48,833 bases of DNA, taken from positions 1-48,833 of the forward strand of contig JAHQWE010000077.1 of the NCBI GenBank assembly GCA_019633985.1, given 5' to 3'. Below the pieces are notes generated by a model. It saw nothing but the letters and a program-made list of their open reading frames with translations, was not told the origin of the DNA and did not search any database. Positions 17,606 through 26,013 of this stretch are shown here, in pieces. The stretch's first letter is position 1. Every line of letters begins with the position of its first letter. The translations under genes and the position numbers were made by a program. The stretch comes from Acidiferrobacterales bacterium. GTDB taxonomy: Bacteria; Pseudomonadota; Gammaproteobacteria; Arenicellales; Poriferihabitantaceae.

Positions 17606-18232
17606 TCACAATTTTTGATCGTTTTCTATCCATTTGATCAAAGGCTTCCATGTATCCATATCTTTATCAACAAGATAGGGTGCCATTTCGAATATGCCCT
17701 GCCCGCTGTCGGCAGCGCGAATATAATTTTGTGTATCGCGCAGGTGCGCAACCATCGGAATCTTCAATTTGTTTAAAAAGGCTTCCAGGTTACTGTAGAT
17801 CAACGTATTCTCTCTCGCACGATTAGCGACCAATCCCACACGAGATTTTCTAAGCGTTTTGTCGAGCAAGAGCTCTCCAATAAAGCGACCCGCAGCGCGT
17901 ATGTCAATCGGCGATGGCAAAACCGGAATCAACACCTCATCCGCATTTTCGAACAGTTTTCTCAGCTGGGCGGTAGTTGTCCTCGCCGGTGCATCCATCA
18001 CAACCCGCTGAACCTCATTGGGCACGCTTAGTTTTCCACGGCTACCGTCAATTCCGTGAATCGGGCCTAGGTGCTTACCCCGCTGATTCAACCATTCAAG
18101 GCTGGATTGCTGGGGGTCTAGATCAATCAGGGCAACCGGCACCTCCCAAAGCGCATAATAACTGGCTAGATTGGTGGTGATAGTTGTTTTGCCACATCCG
18201 CCTTTCGGGTTAACAACGAGTATCTTTTTCAT
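17606..18232 (-). CDS. Orphan ParA/MinD-family ATPase
   Basis: The 208-residue protein has the deviant Walker A KGGCGKTT (residues 10-17), a switch I region IDLDPQQSSLEWL, and a Walker-B-like VVMDAPA near 90. These are the hallmarks of ParA-type ATPases that dimerise on ATP and position cargo on the nucleoid or membrane. No parB or other partner gene is adjacent: the neighbours are the Kbp-like gene and a lipoprotein. It is therefore an orphan ParA (in the style of ParC/PpfA/McdA) with unknown cargo. It is shorter than chromosomal ParA (about 260), lacking an N-terminal extension. Confidence 0.85.
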   Translation of the reverse strand: MKKILVVNPKGGCGKTTITTNLASYYALWEVPVALIDLDPQQSSLEWLNQRGKHLGPIHGIDGSRGKLSVPNEVQRVVMDAPARTTTAQLRKLFENADEVLIPVLPSPIDIRAAGRFIGELLLDKTLRKSRVGLVANRARENTLIYSNLEAFLNKLKIPMVAHLRDTQNYIRAADSGQGIFEMAPYLVDKDMDTWKPLIKWIENDQKL

Positions 18233-18475
18233 GGATTAAACCTCTTTGAAATTTCGCCGCCCGCCCGGTTGAGTCATCTCAGCTGGAGTACAACATTACC
18301 GGTCAGGAGTAGCCCCCTATGGTTATTAACATTGCTCGACCAGAGTTTTACAACGAGTAATTTAGTTTTGTACCTTTCAATCACTCTAACCTGGCCGGCT
18401 TTCATTTATTATTTTGTAAAACTTTCTTTGCTCTCCCAGATCGTTACGTCAGCATTGCATCTTAATTGAATGGCG

Positions 18476-18985
18476 TTACTGTTTGGTTGCATTGAGAGAG
18501 CCTGTAATTCTCAAACCCGTGCTGGCAGCAACCAGCTCACATTCGCCCGAACCATCGGTGGTGCCAGTCAGGGTGTTCCCGCTGATCGTACCCGAAACGA
18601 TGGCGTTCCCTGCGCATTCGATCAAACCGCGCTCCTCGACGATACGTATTGAAAAACCAAACTGGTTGCCATTGACTTCGCCTTCTACCGTCTCACCGTC
18701 AATCGTCAGTGACGCGGTACCGTTACTTCTCACAATGATAATCAGATCTTCGGTATCACTCTGGTCATCAATAGAATCACCGCTCAGATTTGTGGTGATC
18801 TTACCGACATAGCTTCCCGCGAATTGCGCCGATGGATTTCCACCATCGCTGACAACACCAGACCCGCCACCTCCGGTAGTCACTTCAGACTTATCCCCAC
18901 CGCATGCCGTCAGCACAAAGGAGATTAGGATGGTTAAAACCAGTTTCGCAGTGAAACCCCGTTGATGCAAACGATGTGTGATCAT
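18476..18985 (-). CDS. Putative lipoprotein of unknown function
   Basis: The 169-residue protein has a basic N-terminus, a hydrophobic stretch and a lipobox LTAC with Cys28. Glycine at position +2 argues against inner-membrane retention, so the outer membrane is likely. A Gly/Ser linker (TTGGGGSGVVSDGG) precedes a Thr/Gly/Ser-rich beta-type domain with two Cys (in LIECAGNA and SGECELV) that could form a disulfide. I do not recognise the domain. It is followed on the plus-strand side by the DUF4124-glutaredoxin gene, whose stop lies 16 bases upstream of this start, so the two may be co-transcribed. Confidence 0.75.
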   Translation of the reverse strand: MITHRLHQRGFTAKLVLTILISFVLTACGGDKSEVTTGGGGSGVVSDGGNPSAQFAGSYVGKITTNLSGDSIDDQSDTEDLIIIVRSNGTASLTIDGETVEGEVNGNQFGFSIRIVEERGLIECAGNAIVSGTISGNTLTGTTDGSGECELVAASTGLRITGSLNATKQ

Positions 18986-19001
18986 TTTTTAAATTTGATA
19001 A

Positions 19002-19637
19002 TTATTGTGATTCTGCTGAGGTTTCACTCGCCGAAATTTCGGCAGTGCTATTTTGGGAAGCATTTTCGTTGACCAACGGGATAACCGGTTGTTCGTTCTC
19101 AGTGATTTCTGCATCCTCAGCTTCCTCCGCCTGTTTTTGTTCTGAGGCCAGTGGGAAGCCCGCTTTCTTTAGCGCATCCGAAATTGCCCGGCGGCTAAAA
19201 CCATCCAGCACCGTCGATCCGATAGTAAGCGTGGGCACTGAGAGCTGTCCTGACACTGACTGAAGTTCGGCCTGTGTGCTCTGATTGTTCCTTACATTTT
19301 TTTCCGCAAAAGGAATCGCGTTTTTTTCGAGAAAAAGCCGGACTAGATCACAGCTGTCACAAACTGGAACGGTGTAGAGGGATACAGGATTTTCAAGCGC
19401 CGCTTCCTCAATCTGTAGACCGGTATCTGTTGGTATTGACGGCGCAACACCATCGACCGTGCTCTCCTCAAATTCGACATTTCCGGGAGGTGGGGTGTCT
19501 TGGTAAACCACGTTTCCGTCAGCATCGACCCACTTGTAGAGTGTCGCAGCTGACGCATAAGCTAGAACACCGATTGTCCCAGCAATAGCGATGAGCAGCT
19601 TGATAGACACAGATTGAAATTTATTCGTCATCTTCAT
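19002..19637 (-). CDS. DUF4124 and glutaredoxin-like fusion protein
   Basis: The 211-residue protein has an N-terminal signal or anchor helix (about 12-31). A DUF4124 module follows (YKWVDADGNVVYQDTPPPG, about 34-52), then a glutaredoxin-like domain (about 84-162) with the redox motif CDSC (Cys93, Cys96), the cis-proline loop SVPTLTIG and the GFSRRAI helix. The tail is Glu/Ala/Ser-rich and low in complexity. DUF4124 is common in periplasmic proteins of gammaproteobacteria. Fusion to a thiol-redox domain suggests an envelope disulfide role, but the substrate is unknown. A second possible start is Met3. Confidence 0.82.
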   Translation of the reverse strand: MKMTNKFQSVSIKLLIAIAGTIGVLAYASAATLYKWVDADGNVVYQDTPPPGNVEFEESTVDGVAPSIPTDTGLQIEEAALENPVSLYTVPVCDSCDLVRLFLEKNAIPFAEKNVRNNQSTQAELQSVSGQLSVPTLTIGSTVLDGFSRRAISDALKKAGFPLASEQKQAEEAEDAEITENEQPVIPLVNENASQNSTAEISASETSAESQ

Positions 19638-19709
19638 TGAATTCCCGCTTCAGTAGGATAAACCGGTGCTAACGGTCCACTCGGTATTTTTTATTTTCAT
19701 AGCAGCATT

Positions 19710-21767
19710 TTACGCCGCATTCTCCAATTGACTCAATCCTGAATGCCGAAGCAAAGCTTCCACAGTCGGTTTTCGGCCCCGGAATGCAACGAATAGCGCC
19801 ATTGGCTCCTCGGCGCCTCCTTTCTCAAGAATATTTTCCAGAAACTGACGCCCTGTTTTGCTATCAAACACCCCATTTTCTTCAAATTTGCTGTAGGCAT
19901 CGGCCGAAAGCACCTCCGCCCATTTATAGCTGTAATATCCGGCAGCATAGCCACCCGCAAAAATATGGCCAAACCCGTGCTGAAACCGGTTGTATTCGGG
20001 AGCTTCAATAACGGCAACCTCATCTCGTACCTGGTCCAGTACAGCTTGGATATCCGCCGCAGTATTGGCCGCAAAATCTCCATGAATACGCATATCGAAC
20101 AGACTAAACTCAAGCTGTCGACACATTTGCATTGCAGACTGAAAATTTCGTGCCCTTTTCATTTTTTCCAGTAATTCAGCGGGCAAAGGCTCTCCGGTAT
20201 CAACATGACCGGAAACCAGATCCAGGGCTTCCTCTTCCCAGCACCAGTTCTCTAGAAACTGACTCGGTAACTCTACGGCATCCCAAGGCACCCCGTTTAT
20301 ACCTGCAACACCTGCAGTCTCGACCTTCGTCAACATATGATGCAAACCATGACCGAATTCATGGAAAAGTGTCATCATCTCATCATGAGTGAGCAAAGAC
20401 GGTTTCCCATCCACCGGAGCCGAGAAGTTACAGGTTAGAAACGCAACCGGTAACTGCATTCCATCGGAGGTTTTTCGTCTGCCAACACAGTCCGCCATCC
20501 AGGCCCCACCACGCTTTTGCTTGCGCGCGTATAGATCAACGTAAAAGTACCCTCTGGCCTCACCTTTTTCATCGTTGATTCGGAAAAACTGCACATCCTC
20601 ATGCCAAACTGATGGTGCAACCGTTTGCTCAACCTGAATCCCAAATAATCTGCCGACAATGTCGAACATGCCATTCAGCACCTGGGGCAAGGGAAAATAA
20701 GGCCTTAAAGCCTCCTGCGAAAACGCATATCGGTGTTGCTGTAGCTTCTCGCTGACATAAGCGTAGTCCCAGGGGTTCAAATTCTCCACCCCGAGTTGAT
20801 CTCTGGCAAAGGTCTTTAACTCTTCCACCTCCTTTTGTGCCACCGGTCGGGACTTTTCGGAAAGCTCCTGAAGAAAATCGCTGACCTGCTCAGGGCTCTC
20901 AGCCATTTTGGTCTCGACCGAGAGGGCTGCGTAGTTTCGAAACCCGAGTAGCGAAGCTTCTTCCTGTCTCAATGCCAAAATTTCGCACATCACCGAAGAA
21001 TTATCCCACTCGCCAGCATTGGGCCCTACTTCACTGGCGCGAGAAACGTATGCCCGATAGACAGCCTCTCGGAGCTCCGCATTATCAGCATAGGTCATCA
21101 CCGCGATGTAAGAAGGTCCCTGAAGGGTAAATCGCCAACCCGCAGTTTCGGCATCTCGAGCAGTTTGCGCAGCCAAATCTAGAGCGGTATCAGGAATACC
21201 GGCGACAGCCGAAGCTTCTGTCAGATCAATATGCCATGCGTCGGTTGCATCCATCACGTTTTGAGAGAAGTTATTGCACAGGCTCGACATTTCGCTCGCT
21301 ATCTCGCGAAATCGATCCTGCTCGGCTTCGGGCAAGTCAATGCCCGACAATCGAAAGTCCCGCAAGGCATTGTCAATCAGCTTTCTTTTTTCTGCATCCA
21401 GGGCGGCAAATGCATCTGATTCCTTAATAGCTTTCACTTTCTCAAACAATCTTTTATCCTGCCCCAGTTCTGAAGCATAGTCTGAGAGCTTCGGTAAACA
21501 GGCCTGATAGACTTCCCTTAACTCGTCGCTGTCCCTAACGCCGTTCAGGTGGGAAACAGGGGCCCAAACTTTTTCAAGCTCGTCATCCAACACTTCAAGA
21601 GGAGCCATAAAGTTTTCCCAATTGGGTTCTTCCACCGTTTCAATTAATTCATTGATTTTTTTGCGATTGCGCCCAAGGATATAATCGACAGCAGGTTCAA
21701 CATGCTGCGGTAAGATAGCGTCGAACTTTGGCAGACCGGATAGGTCAAGAAGTGGATTGTCTTGCAT
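19710..21767 (-). CDS. prlC: Oligopeptidase A
   Basis: This cytoplasmic M3-family zinc metallopeptidase degrades oligopeptides and cleaved signal peptides. With the ATG at 21767 the product is 685 residues (E. coli 680) and begins MQDNPLLDLSGLPKFD, as in the family. The frame is open to 21878, but that extension would run into the divergent gor gene. The zinc motif HEFGHGLHHM starts at residue 469, the third ligand Glu lies in the following ELPSQFLENW segment, and FGHIFAGGYAAGYYSY is the substrate-binding C-terminal motif. Only 33 bases separate it from gor. Confidence 0.95.
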   Translation of the reverse strand: MQDNPLLDLSGLPKFDAILPQHVEPAVDYILGRNRKKINELIETVEEPNWENFMAPLEVLDDELEKVWAPVSHLNGVRDSDELREVYQACLPKLSDYASELGQDKRLFEKVKAIKESDAFAALDAEKRKLIDNALRDFRLSGIDLPEAEQDRFREIASEMSSLCNNFSQNVMDATDAWHIDLTEASAVAGIPDTALDLAAQTARDAETAGWRFTLQGPSYIAVMTYADNAELREAVYRAYVSRASEVGPNAGEWDNSSVMCEILALRQEEASLLGFRNYAALSVETKMAESPEQVSDFLQELSEKSRPVAQKEVEELKTFARDQLGVENLNPWDYAYVSEKLQQHRYAFSQEALRPYFPLPQVLNGMFDIVGRLFGIQVEQTVAPSVWHEDVQFFRINDEKGEARGYFYVDLYARKQKRGGAWMADCVGRRKTSDGMQLPVAFLTCNFSAPVDGKPSLLTHDEMMTLFHEFGHGLHHMLTKVETAGVAGINGVPWDAVELPSQFLENWCWEEEALDLVSGHVDTGEPLPAELLEKMKRARNFQSAMQMCRQLEFSLFDMRIHGDFAANTAADIQAVLDQVRDEVAVIEAPEYNRFQHGFGHIFAGGYAAGYYSYKWAEVLSADAYSKFEENGVFDSKTGRQFLENILEKGGAEEPMALFVAFRGRKPTVEALLRHSGLSQLENAA

Positions 21768-21800
21768 CAAAAATATACTCGAACCCGAAACAGGCCCTAA

Positions 21801-23150
21801 ATGTCTAAAGAATTCGATTTTATCGTGATTGGCGGTGGAAGTGGTGGCATCGCCAGTGCCAGACGCGCCGCGGAACATGGCGCCCGCGTTTTACTTCTGG
21901 AAAATGGCGCGATGGGAGGAACCTGTGTCAACGTCGGTTGCGTCCCGAAAAAAGTGATGTGGAATGCCGCGCAAATGGCAGAGAACATCGAACTCGCGAA
22001 GGATTACGGCTTCACCGTGGAAAACCAGGGATTTAGCTGGCCCCACATCAAGCAGTCCAGAGATGCATATGTAGAAAGGCTGAACGGAATTTATGACCGC
22101 AATCTCGCCAATTCAAACGTTGAAGTTATTCACGGGACGGGTCGGTTTGTTTCTGATCACGTCGTTGAGGTGAATGGAGACCAATTCACGGCGCCGCACA
22201 TTCTGATTGCAACCGGTGGGCAACCAACGGTACCCGACGTTCCGGGCGCGGAGCTGGGTATTACCAGCGACGGGTTTTTCGAGTTAGCAGCGCTGCCGAG
22301 GAAAGCCCTTGTCATTGGGGCAGGCTATATTGCTACCGAACTTGCAGGTGTACTGCACGGCCTGGGGAGTGAGGTAACGATGCTACTGAGGAAAGACCTT
22401 CTGCTGCGCTCATTTGACCACACCATCCACACTCTGCTGATGGAAGAAATGGAATCAAGTGGCATCCGCATTCTAAAAAAAGTTCAACTCTCAAGGCTGT
22501 TGCAGCATGCTGATGGCACGCTAGGGTTTGAGCAAAGTGCCGGGGACGACGAGGGTGGATTCGATTGTATTATCTGGGCAATTGGTCGACATACCAAAGT
22601 CTCTGATTTGAATCTCGAAAACACCGATATAGATCTAGACAACGCAGGATTTGTCGTCGTCGATAAATTTCAGAATACCGCAGTCAAAGGCGTTTATGCT
22701 TTAGGTGATGTGACTGCTGCAGCGCCGCTCACTCCCGTCGCGATCGCAGCGGGCCGCAGACTTTCAGAACGTTTGTTTAATGGCAAAAAAGACCTGCACC
22801 TGGATTATGAACTGATTCCAACCGTTGTTTTTAGTCATCCGCCCATTGGCACCGTAGGTTTGACAGAAGCTGAGGCACGGGGGAAATTCGGAGACGATCT
22901 GAAAATATATCAAAGTCGTTTCGTCAACATGCTCTACGCAGTGTCTGAACACAAGGCACCGACACTTGTGAAGCTCATTGTCGCAGGGGAAGAGGAAAAA
23001 GTTGTCGGCTGCCATGTCATCGGTGTTGGTGCCGATGAAATGATCCAAGGGTTTGCGGTGGCGATCAAGATGGGGGCAACAAAAGCAGACTTCGACAACA
23101 CCGTAGCAATCCACCCCACAGCGGCAGAAGAGTTGGTGACACTGCGTTAG
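21801..23150 (+). CDS. gor: Glutathione-disulfide reductase
   Basis: Gor is a cytoplasmic FAD enzyme that regenerates glutathione from its disulfide with NADPH. The 449-residue protein has the FAD motif [20 protein letters not shown], the redox-active [13 protein letters not shown] (Cys42, Cys47) and the NADPH-binding motif [20 protein letters not shown]. It also has the second FAD motif [20 protein letters not shown], and ends with [12 protein letters not shown] carrying the catalytic His. Length equals E. coli Gor (450). It is divergent from prlC. The glutathione-dependent formaldehyde pathway lies 5 kb away. Confidence 0.95.
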   Translation: MSKEFDFIVIGGGSGGIASARRAAEHGARVLLLENGAMGGTCVNVGCVPKKVMWNAAQMAENIELAKDYGFTVENQGFSWPHIKQSRDAYVERLNGIYDRNLANSNVEVIHGTGRFVSDHVVEVNGDQFTAPHILIATGGQPTVPDVPGAELGITSDGFFELAALPRKALVIGAGYIATELAGVLHGLGSEVTMLLRKDLLLRSFDHTIHTLLMEEMESSGIRILKKVQLSRLLQHADGTLGFEQSAGDDEGGFDCIIWAIGRHTKVSDLNLENTDIDLDNAGFVVVDKFQNTAVKGVYALGDVTAAAPLTPVAIAAGRRLSERLFNGKKDLHLDYELIPTVVFSHPPIGTVGLTEAEARGKFGDDLKIYQSRFVNMLYAVSEHKAPTLVKLIVAGEEEKVVGCHVIGVGADEMIQGFAVAIKMGATKADFDNTVAIHPTAAEELVTLR

Positions 23151-23375
23151 TTCTCAACGGCTAATCCCCACCACCTTTCGTCAGATCTCGATGCAGCCGC
23201 CATCGAATCATCTGAATAGCTACAAGGATGTTTTAACGTAGATGTGGGAACAAAACTCCTGCTACTTGCGATGAGGATTGTCGCATTCAGTCTTTAACAA
23301 CGTGCTTCTAAAAACTATGAATCAATCAGCGGTTTTGTGCAGGAGAACCACATTAAGACTATGATTGCCCTGATT

Positions 23376-23672
23376 TTAAGTGTCACCAGTCAGAAGATGG
23401 ACGGAGAATTCGAAGAGCGAATATCCTGGGATCCGGTCATGGCAATTTCGTCTAACATTGGATTCAGTGAACAATATACTTTGCAGTGTCTCCGGAGGAT
23501 AGCCAAGCGCTAAATAATGCAACCGCGATCTACCTTTGCTTGCCCATAAACCTTTAAACATCGGTTGGAGAAAAGGACCAGATCGATCATCGTCAATGGA
23601 TCGATACCTATCTATCCACATCCCGATTGCATCGTCTCGATTCTGCAGCCAGGTGCGCTTACCTGCCCGACA
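23376..23672 (-). pseudogene. Possible decayed tyrosine-recombinase (integrase) fragment
   Basis: The open stretch reads CRAGKRTWLQNRDDAIGMW and then WIDRYRSIDDDRSGPFLQPM followed by Phe-Lys-Gly. This resembles the integrase segment with GKGNKER, then a substrate-facing helix Ai..Wi..Rg, then GP-L-P..KGG. Further on, LGYPPETLQSILF and a CHD, then HLLTGD, recall the helix before the catalytic PHDLRRTF...LLdaGad part. A TAA (23675-23673) interrupts the frame upstream, and no start with a ribosome binding site or complete catalytic Arg-His-Arg-Tyr set is present. The resemblance is by eye and may be coincidence. Confidence 0.35.
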
Positions 23673-23797
23673 TTAACAGAATAAATCACAGTTTCTCTGC
23701 GGGTGCGGTACTCTGATTAGCCCGAGCACTGGAAGCCAACACATCCCTCAGATGATCGGCTATGCAAAAGATGTATAGCTCCATGCCATGATTCTTA

Positions 23798-23825
23798 TTT
23801 GCTCAACATATTGTTAAGCTATACT
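23798..23825 (+). promoter_or_regulatory. Likely promoter of proX
   Basis: TTTGCT (23798-23803), 16-base spacer, TATACT (23820-23825), 57 bases before the proX ATG in an AT-rich stretch. The -10 is good and the -35 weak, as in many osmoregulated promoters. Confidence 0.45.
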
Positions 23826-23881
23826 GAAATTGTCGTTCAAAAGAACTACCGCACTAAACAGAAAATAATGAGGAATTTAAA

Positions 23882-24847
23882 ATGAAAAATCGCATCACCC
23901 CTCTGCTGCTGGCATCAGCACTAACCGTTTCTCCTATCGCCGCATTCGCTGCGGAGAAAGTCAATATTGGGGCGCCGTCCTGGACCGGAGCCCAGGCGAT
24001 CGCGGCTTTACTGCAAGCTGTGGTCATCGATCGAATTGGGGGCGAGGCTGAACTTGTACCTGGTAATAACGCCACTATTTTTCAGGCGATGGACCAAGGC
24101 AAGGGCGATATCGACGTTCACCCTGATGTCTGGCTGCCTAACCAGGAGAGTTTCACCAAGAAATACGTAGATGGTGCCGGCACGGTACAGCTCAGCAAAA
24201 ACCCGTATGAGGGAAATCAAGGTTTTTGCGTCTCCAAAGATTTTGGATCTGCAAACAATATTACCGATATCGCAGACCTGGGCAGACCAGATGTCGCGGA
24301 AAAAATGGACAGCGATGGTAACGGCAAAGGAGAAATGTGGATCGGTGCTCCGGGTTGGGCTTCGGCCAACGTCAACGAGGTCAAAGTTCGAGATTACAAC
24401 CTTCTAGATTTTATTGACCCGATTCGCGCAGAAGAGAGTGTAAAGACTGCTCGTGTTAAAGACTCCATCGCCAAGGGCGAGGGATACGCCTTTTATTGTT
24501 ACAAGCCCCATGCGGTTTGGTACATGTTTGACGTGTACATGCTGAGCGAACCTACTTTCGATGAAGCTAAGTACAAAATGGTTCAGCCATCTGATTCGCC
24601 AGACTGGTATGAAGAATCTAGCGTTGCAACAAAAGACGCGTTAAAGAACGTACAAATCGCCTGGTCAAAATCTCTCAAAGATCGATCTCCGGCAATTGCT
24701 GAGTTTTTTGATCGATTCGAACTGAAAGCAGACGATGTCAGTGGATTTGCTTTTGAAATATCAGCAAACGGTCGTGAGCCACTTGAGGTTGCGCGAGAAT
24801 GGATGGCTGCAAACCCTGATCGTGTAGACGCCTGGCTGGGATTGTAA
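23882..24847 (+). CDS. proX: Glycine betaine/proline-type ABC transporter substrate-binding protein
   Basis: This periplasmic binding protein captures quaternary amines such as glycine betaine for the transporter encoded downstream. The 321-residue product has a cleavable signal peptide (about 23 residues, ending AFA). Next come the OpuAC-family start VNIGAPSWTGAQAIAALLQ, the ELVPGNNATIFQAMDQGKGD segment and DVHPDVWLPNQ. Many tryptophans could build the aromatic cage for trimethylammonium. GAGGAA lies eight bases before the ATG. Similar family members bind choline, proline betaine or related compounds, so the ligand is inferred. Confidence 0.92.
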   Translation: MKNRITPLLLASALTVSPIAAFAAEKVNIGAPSWTGAQAIAALLQAVVIDRIGGEAELVPGNNATIFQAMDQGKGDIDVHPDVWLPNQESFTKKYVDGAGTVQLSKNPYEGNQGFCVSKDFGSANNITDIADLGRPDVAEKMDSDGNGKGEMWIGAPGWASANVNEVKVRDYNLLDFIDPIRAEESVKTARVKDSIAKGEGYAFYCYKPHAVWYMFDVYMLSEPTFDEAKYKMVQPSDSPDWYEESSVATKDALKNVQIAWSKSLKDRSPAIAEFFDRFELKADDVSGFAFEISANGREPLEVAREWMAANPDRVDAWLGL

Positions 24848-24871
24848 GTATCCGTAGGTAACGACACACCT

Positions 24872-24905
24872 GCAGGACTAGTCGCCCTGGCTGGTCCTGC
24901 TTTTT
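24872..24905 (+). terminator. Intrinsic terminator between proX and proV
   Basis: GCAGGACTAG (24872-24881) pairs with CTGGTCCTGC (24891-24900) over ten base pairs, one of them G-U, with a nine-base loop and a TTTTT run straight after. Placed between genes of one transporter operon, it should let proX outproduce proV and proW. Confidence 0.85.
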
Positions 24906-24927
24906 ACTTTTTTTACCTTTCTGTATT

Positions 24928-26013
24928 ATGACAACGTTGTCATCGTCCGATGTACAAGCCTCCGAAAACTATCTGATTGAAGTGTCCGGAATTTGGAAGA
25001 TATTTGGTGACAATGCGCAGACTGTTTTAAAGGAAATTCGCGAAAGGAATCTGTCCAAGGCTGAAGTTCTGGATCGCTACAACGCCGTTGTTGGCGTCGC
25101 CGATGTCAATCTCCAGATTCGAGAAGGCGAGATTTTTTGCATCATGGGCCTGTCCGGCAGTGGAAAGTCGACCCTGGTTCGGCACTTCAATCGCTTGCTG
25201 GAGCCCACCGCGGGTAAAATCATGATCGAAGGTACCGATGTTATGGCACTGGAATCCCGCGAGCTTCAGCGATTCAGAAACGAGAAAATTGGCATGGTGT
25301 TCCAGAACTTTGCCCTGCTACCGCACCGCTCAGTTCTCGACAATGTTGCGATGCCACTGGAAATACGCGGCGTCAACAAGAACGAAAGAATGCGGGTGGC
25401 GGCAAATATACTGAAGGTGGTCGAGCTTGACGCTTGGGGCAATAAATTTGCGCATGAGTTATCGGGAGGCATGCAACAACGTGTCGGACTTGCCAGGGCT
25501 CTGGCAGCTGACCCGGACGTCTTGCTGATGGACGAACCTTTTAGCGCACTCGACCCCCTGATCCGCCGACAGCTGCAGGATGAATTTATCCAGCTCTCGG
25601 ACTCGATGAATAAAACCACCGTATTTATCACTCACGATCTGGATGAAGCCGTTCGAATCGGCGATCAGATTGCCATTATGCGCGATGGAGAAGTGGTTCA
25701 AACCGGTACCGCAGAAGAAATCGTGATGCACCCGGCGGATAGCTATGTCACGGATTTTGTCGCGGGAATCTCCAGGCTGAAGGTGGTGCGCGCCCATGCG
25801 GTGATGATGCCCTATGAGGAATATGCCACCTCGGAGGGTCACCCGTCCGAGAATGCGCCTAACGTTGACCATGATGAATCCCTCAGCGCACTGATTCATT
25901 TAGCAATCGACACAGATTCTCCGATCGTGGTAACGCAGAACTCAAAAAAAGTCGGTGTCATTACCCGAAGCCGACTGCTAAAAACAGTTATCGAAGGTAC
26001 CGAAGTATCATGA
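24928..26013 (+). CDS. proV: Glycine betaine/proline-type ABC transporter ATP-binding protein
   Basis: This is the ATPase of the osmolyte importer. The 361-residue protein has the ProV-type N-terminal insertion (IWKIFGDNAQ to VVGVADVNLQI) and Walker A GLSGSGKST near residue 74. The Q-loop is MVFQNFALLPHRS, the signature LSGGMQQRVGLARAL, Walker B LLMDEPFSALDP, and the switch His lies in FITHDLDEA. After about residue 290 there is a degenerate CBS-like tail (LIHLAIDTDSPIVV to GVITRSRLL), shorter than the E. coli regulatory domain. It overlaps proW by four bases (ATGA). No good ribosome binding site precedes the ATG. Confidence 0.94.
   Translation: MTTLSSSDVQASENYLIEVSGIWKIFGDNAQTVLKEIRERNLSKAEVLDRYNAVVGVADVNLQIREGEIFCIMGLSGSGKSTLVRHFNRLLEPTAGKIMIEGTDVMALESRELQRFRNEKIGMVFQNFALLPHRSVLDNVAMPLEIRGVNKNERMRVAANILKVVELDAWGNKFAHELSGGMQQRVGLARALAADPDVLLMDEPFSALDPLIRRQLQDEFIQLSDSMNKTTVFITHDLDEAVRIGDQIAIMRDGEVVQTGTAEEIVMHPADSYVTDFVAGISRLKVVRAHAVMMPYEEYATSEGHPSENAPNVDHDESLSALIHLAIDTDSPIVVTQNSKKVGVITRSRLLKTVIEGTEVS

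Larger units (their letters stand above)
23151..23881. other. Gene-poor 731-base gap between gor and proX
   Basis: No intact gene is visible. The minus strand between 23376 and 23672 carries an 81-codon open stretch plus 17 upstream codons that look like the remains of a tyrosine recombinase. The last 90 bases hold a likely proX promoter. The rest shows nothing I can name. Confidence 0.6.

Noticed and set aside
23376-23621. An intact 81-codon gene in the gor-proX gap
   Set aside because: No ribosome binding site, no complete domain, and a stop in the same frame just upstream of integrase-like residues. A remnant is more likely.
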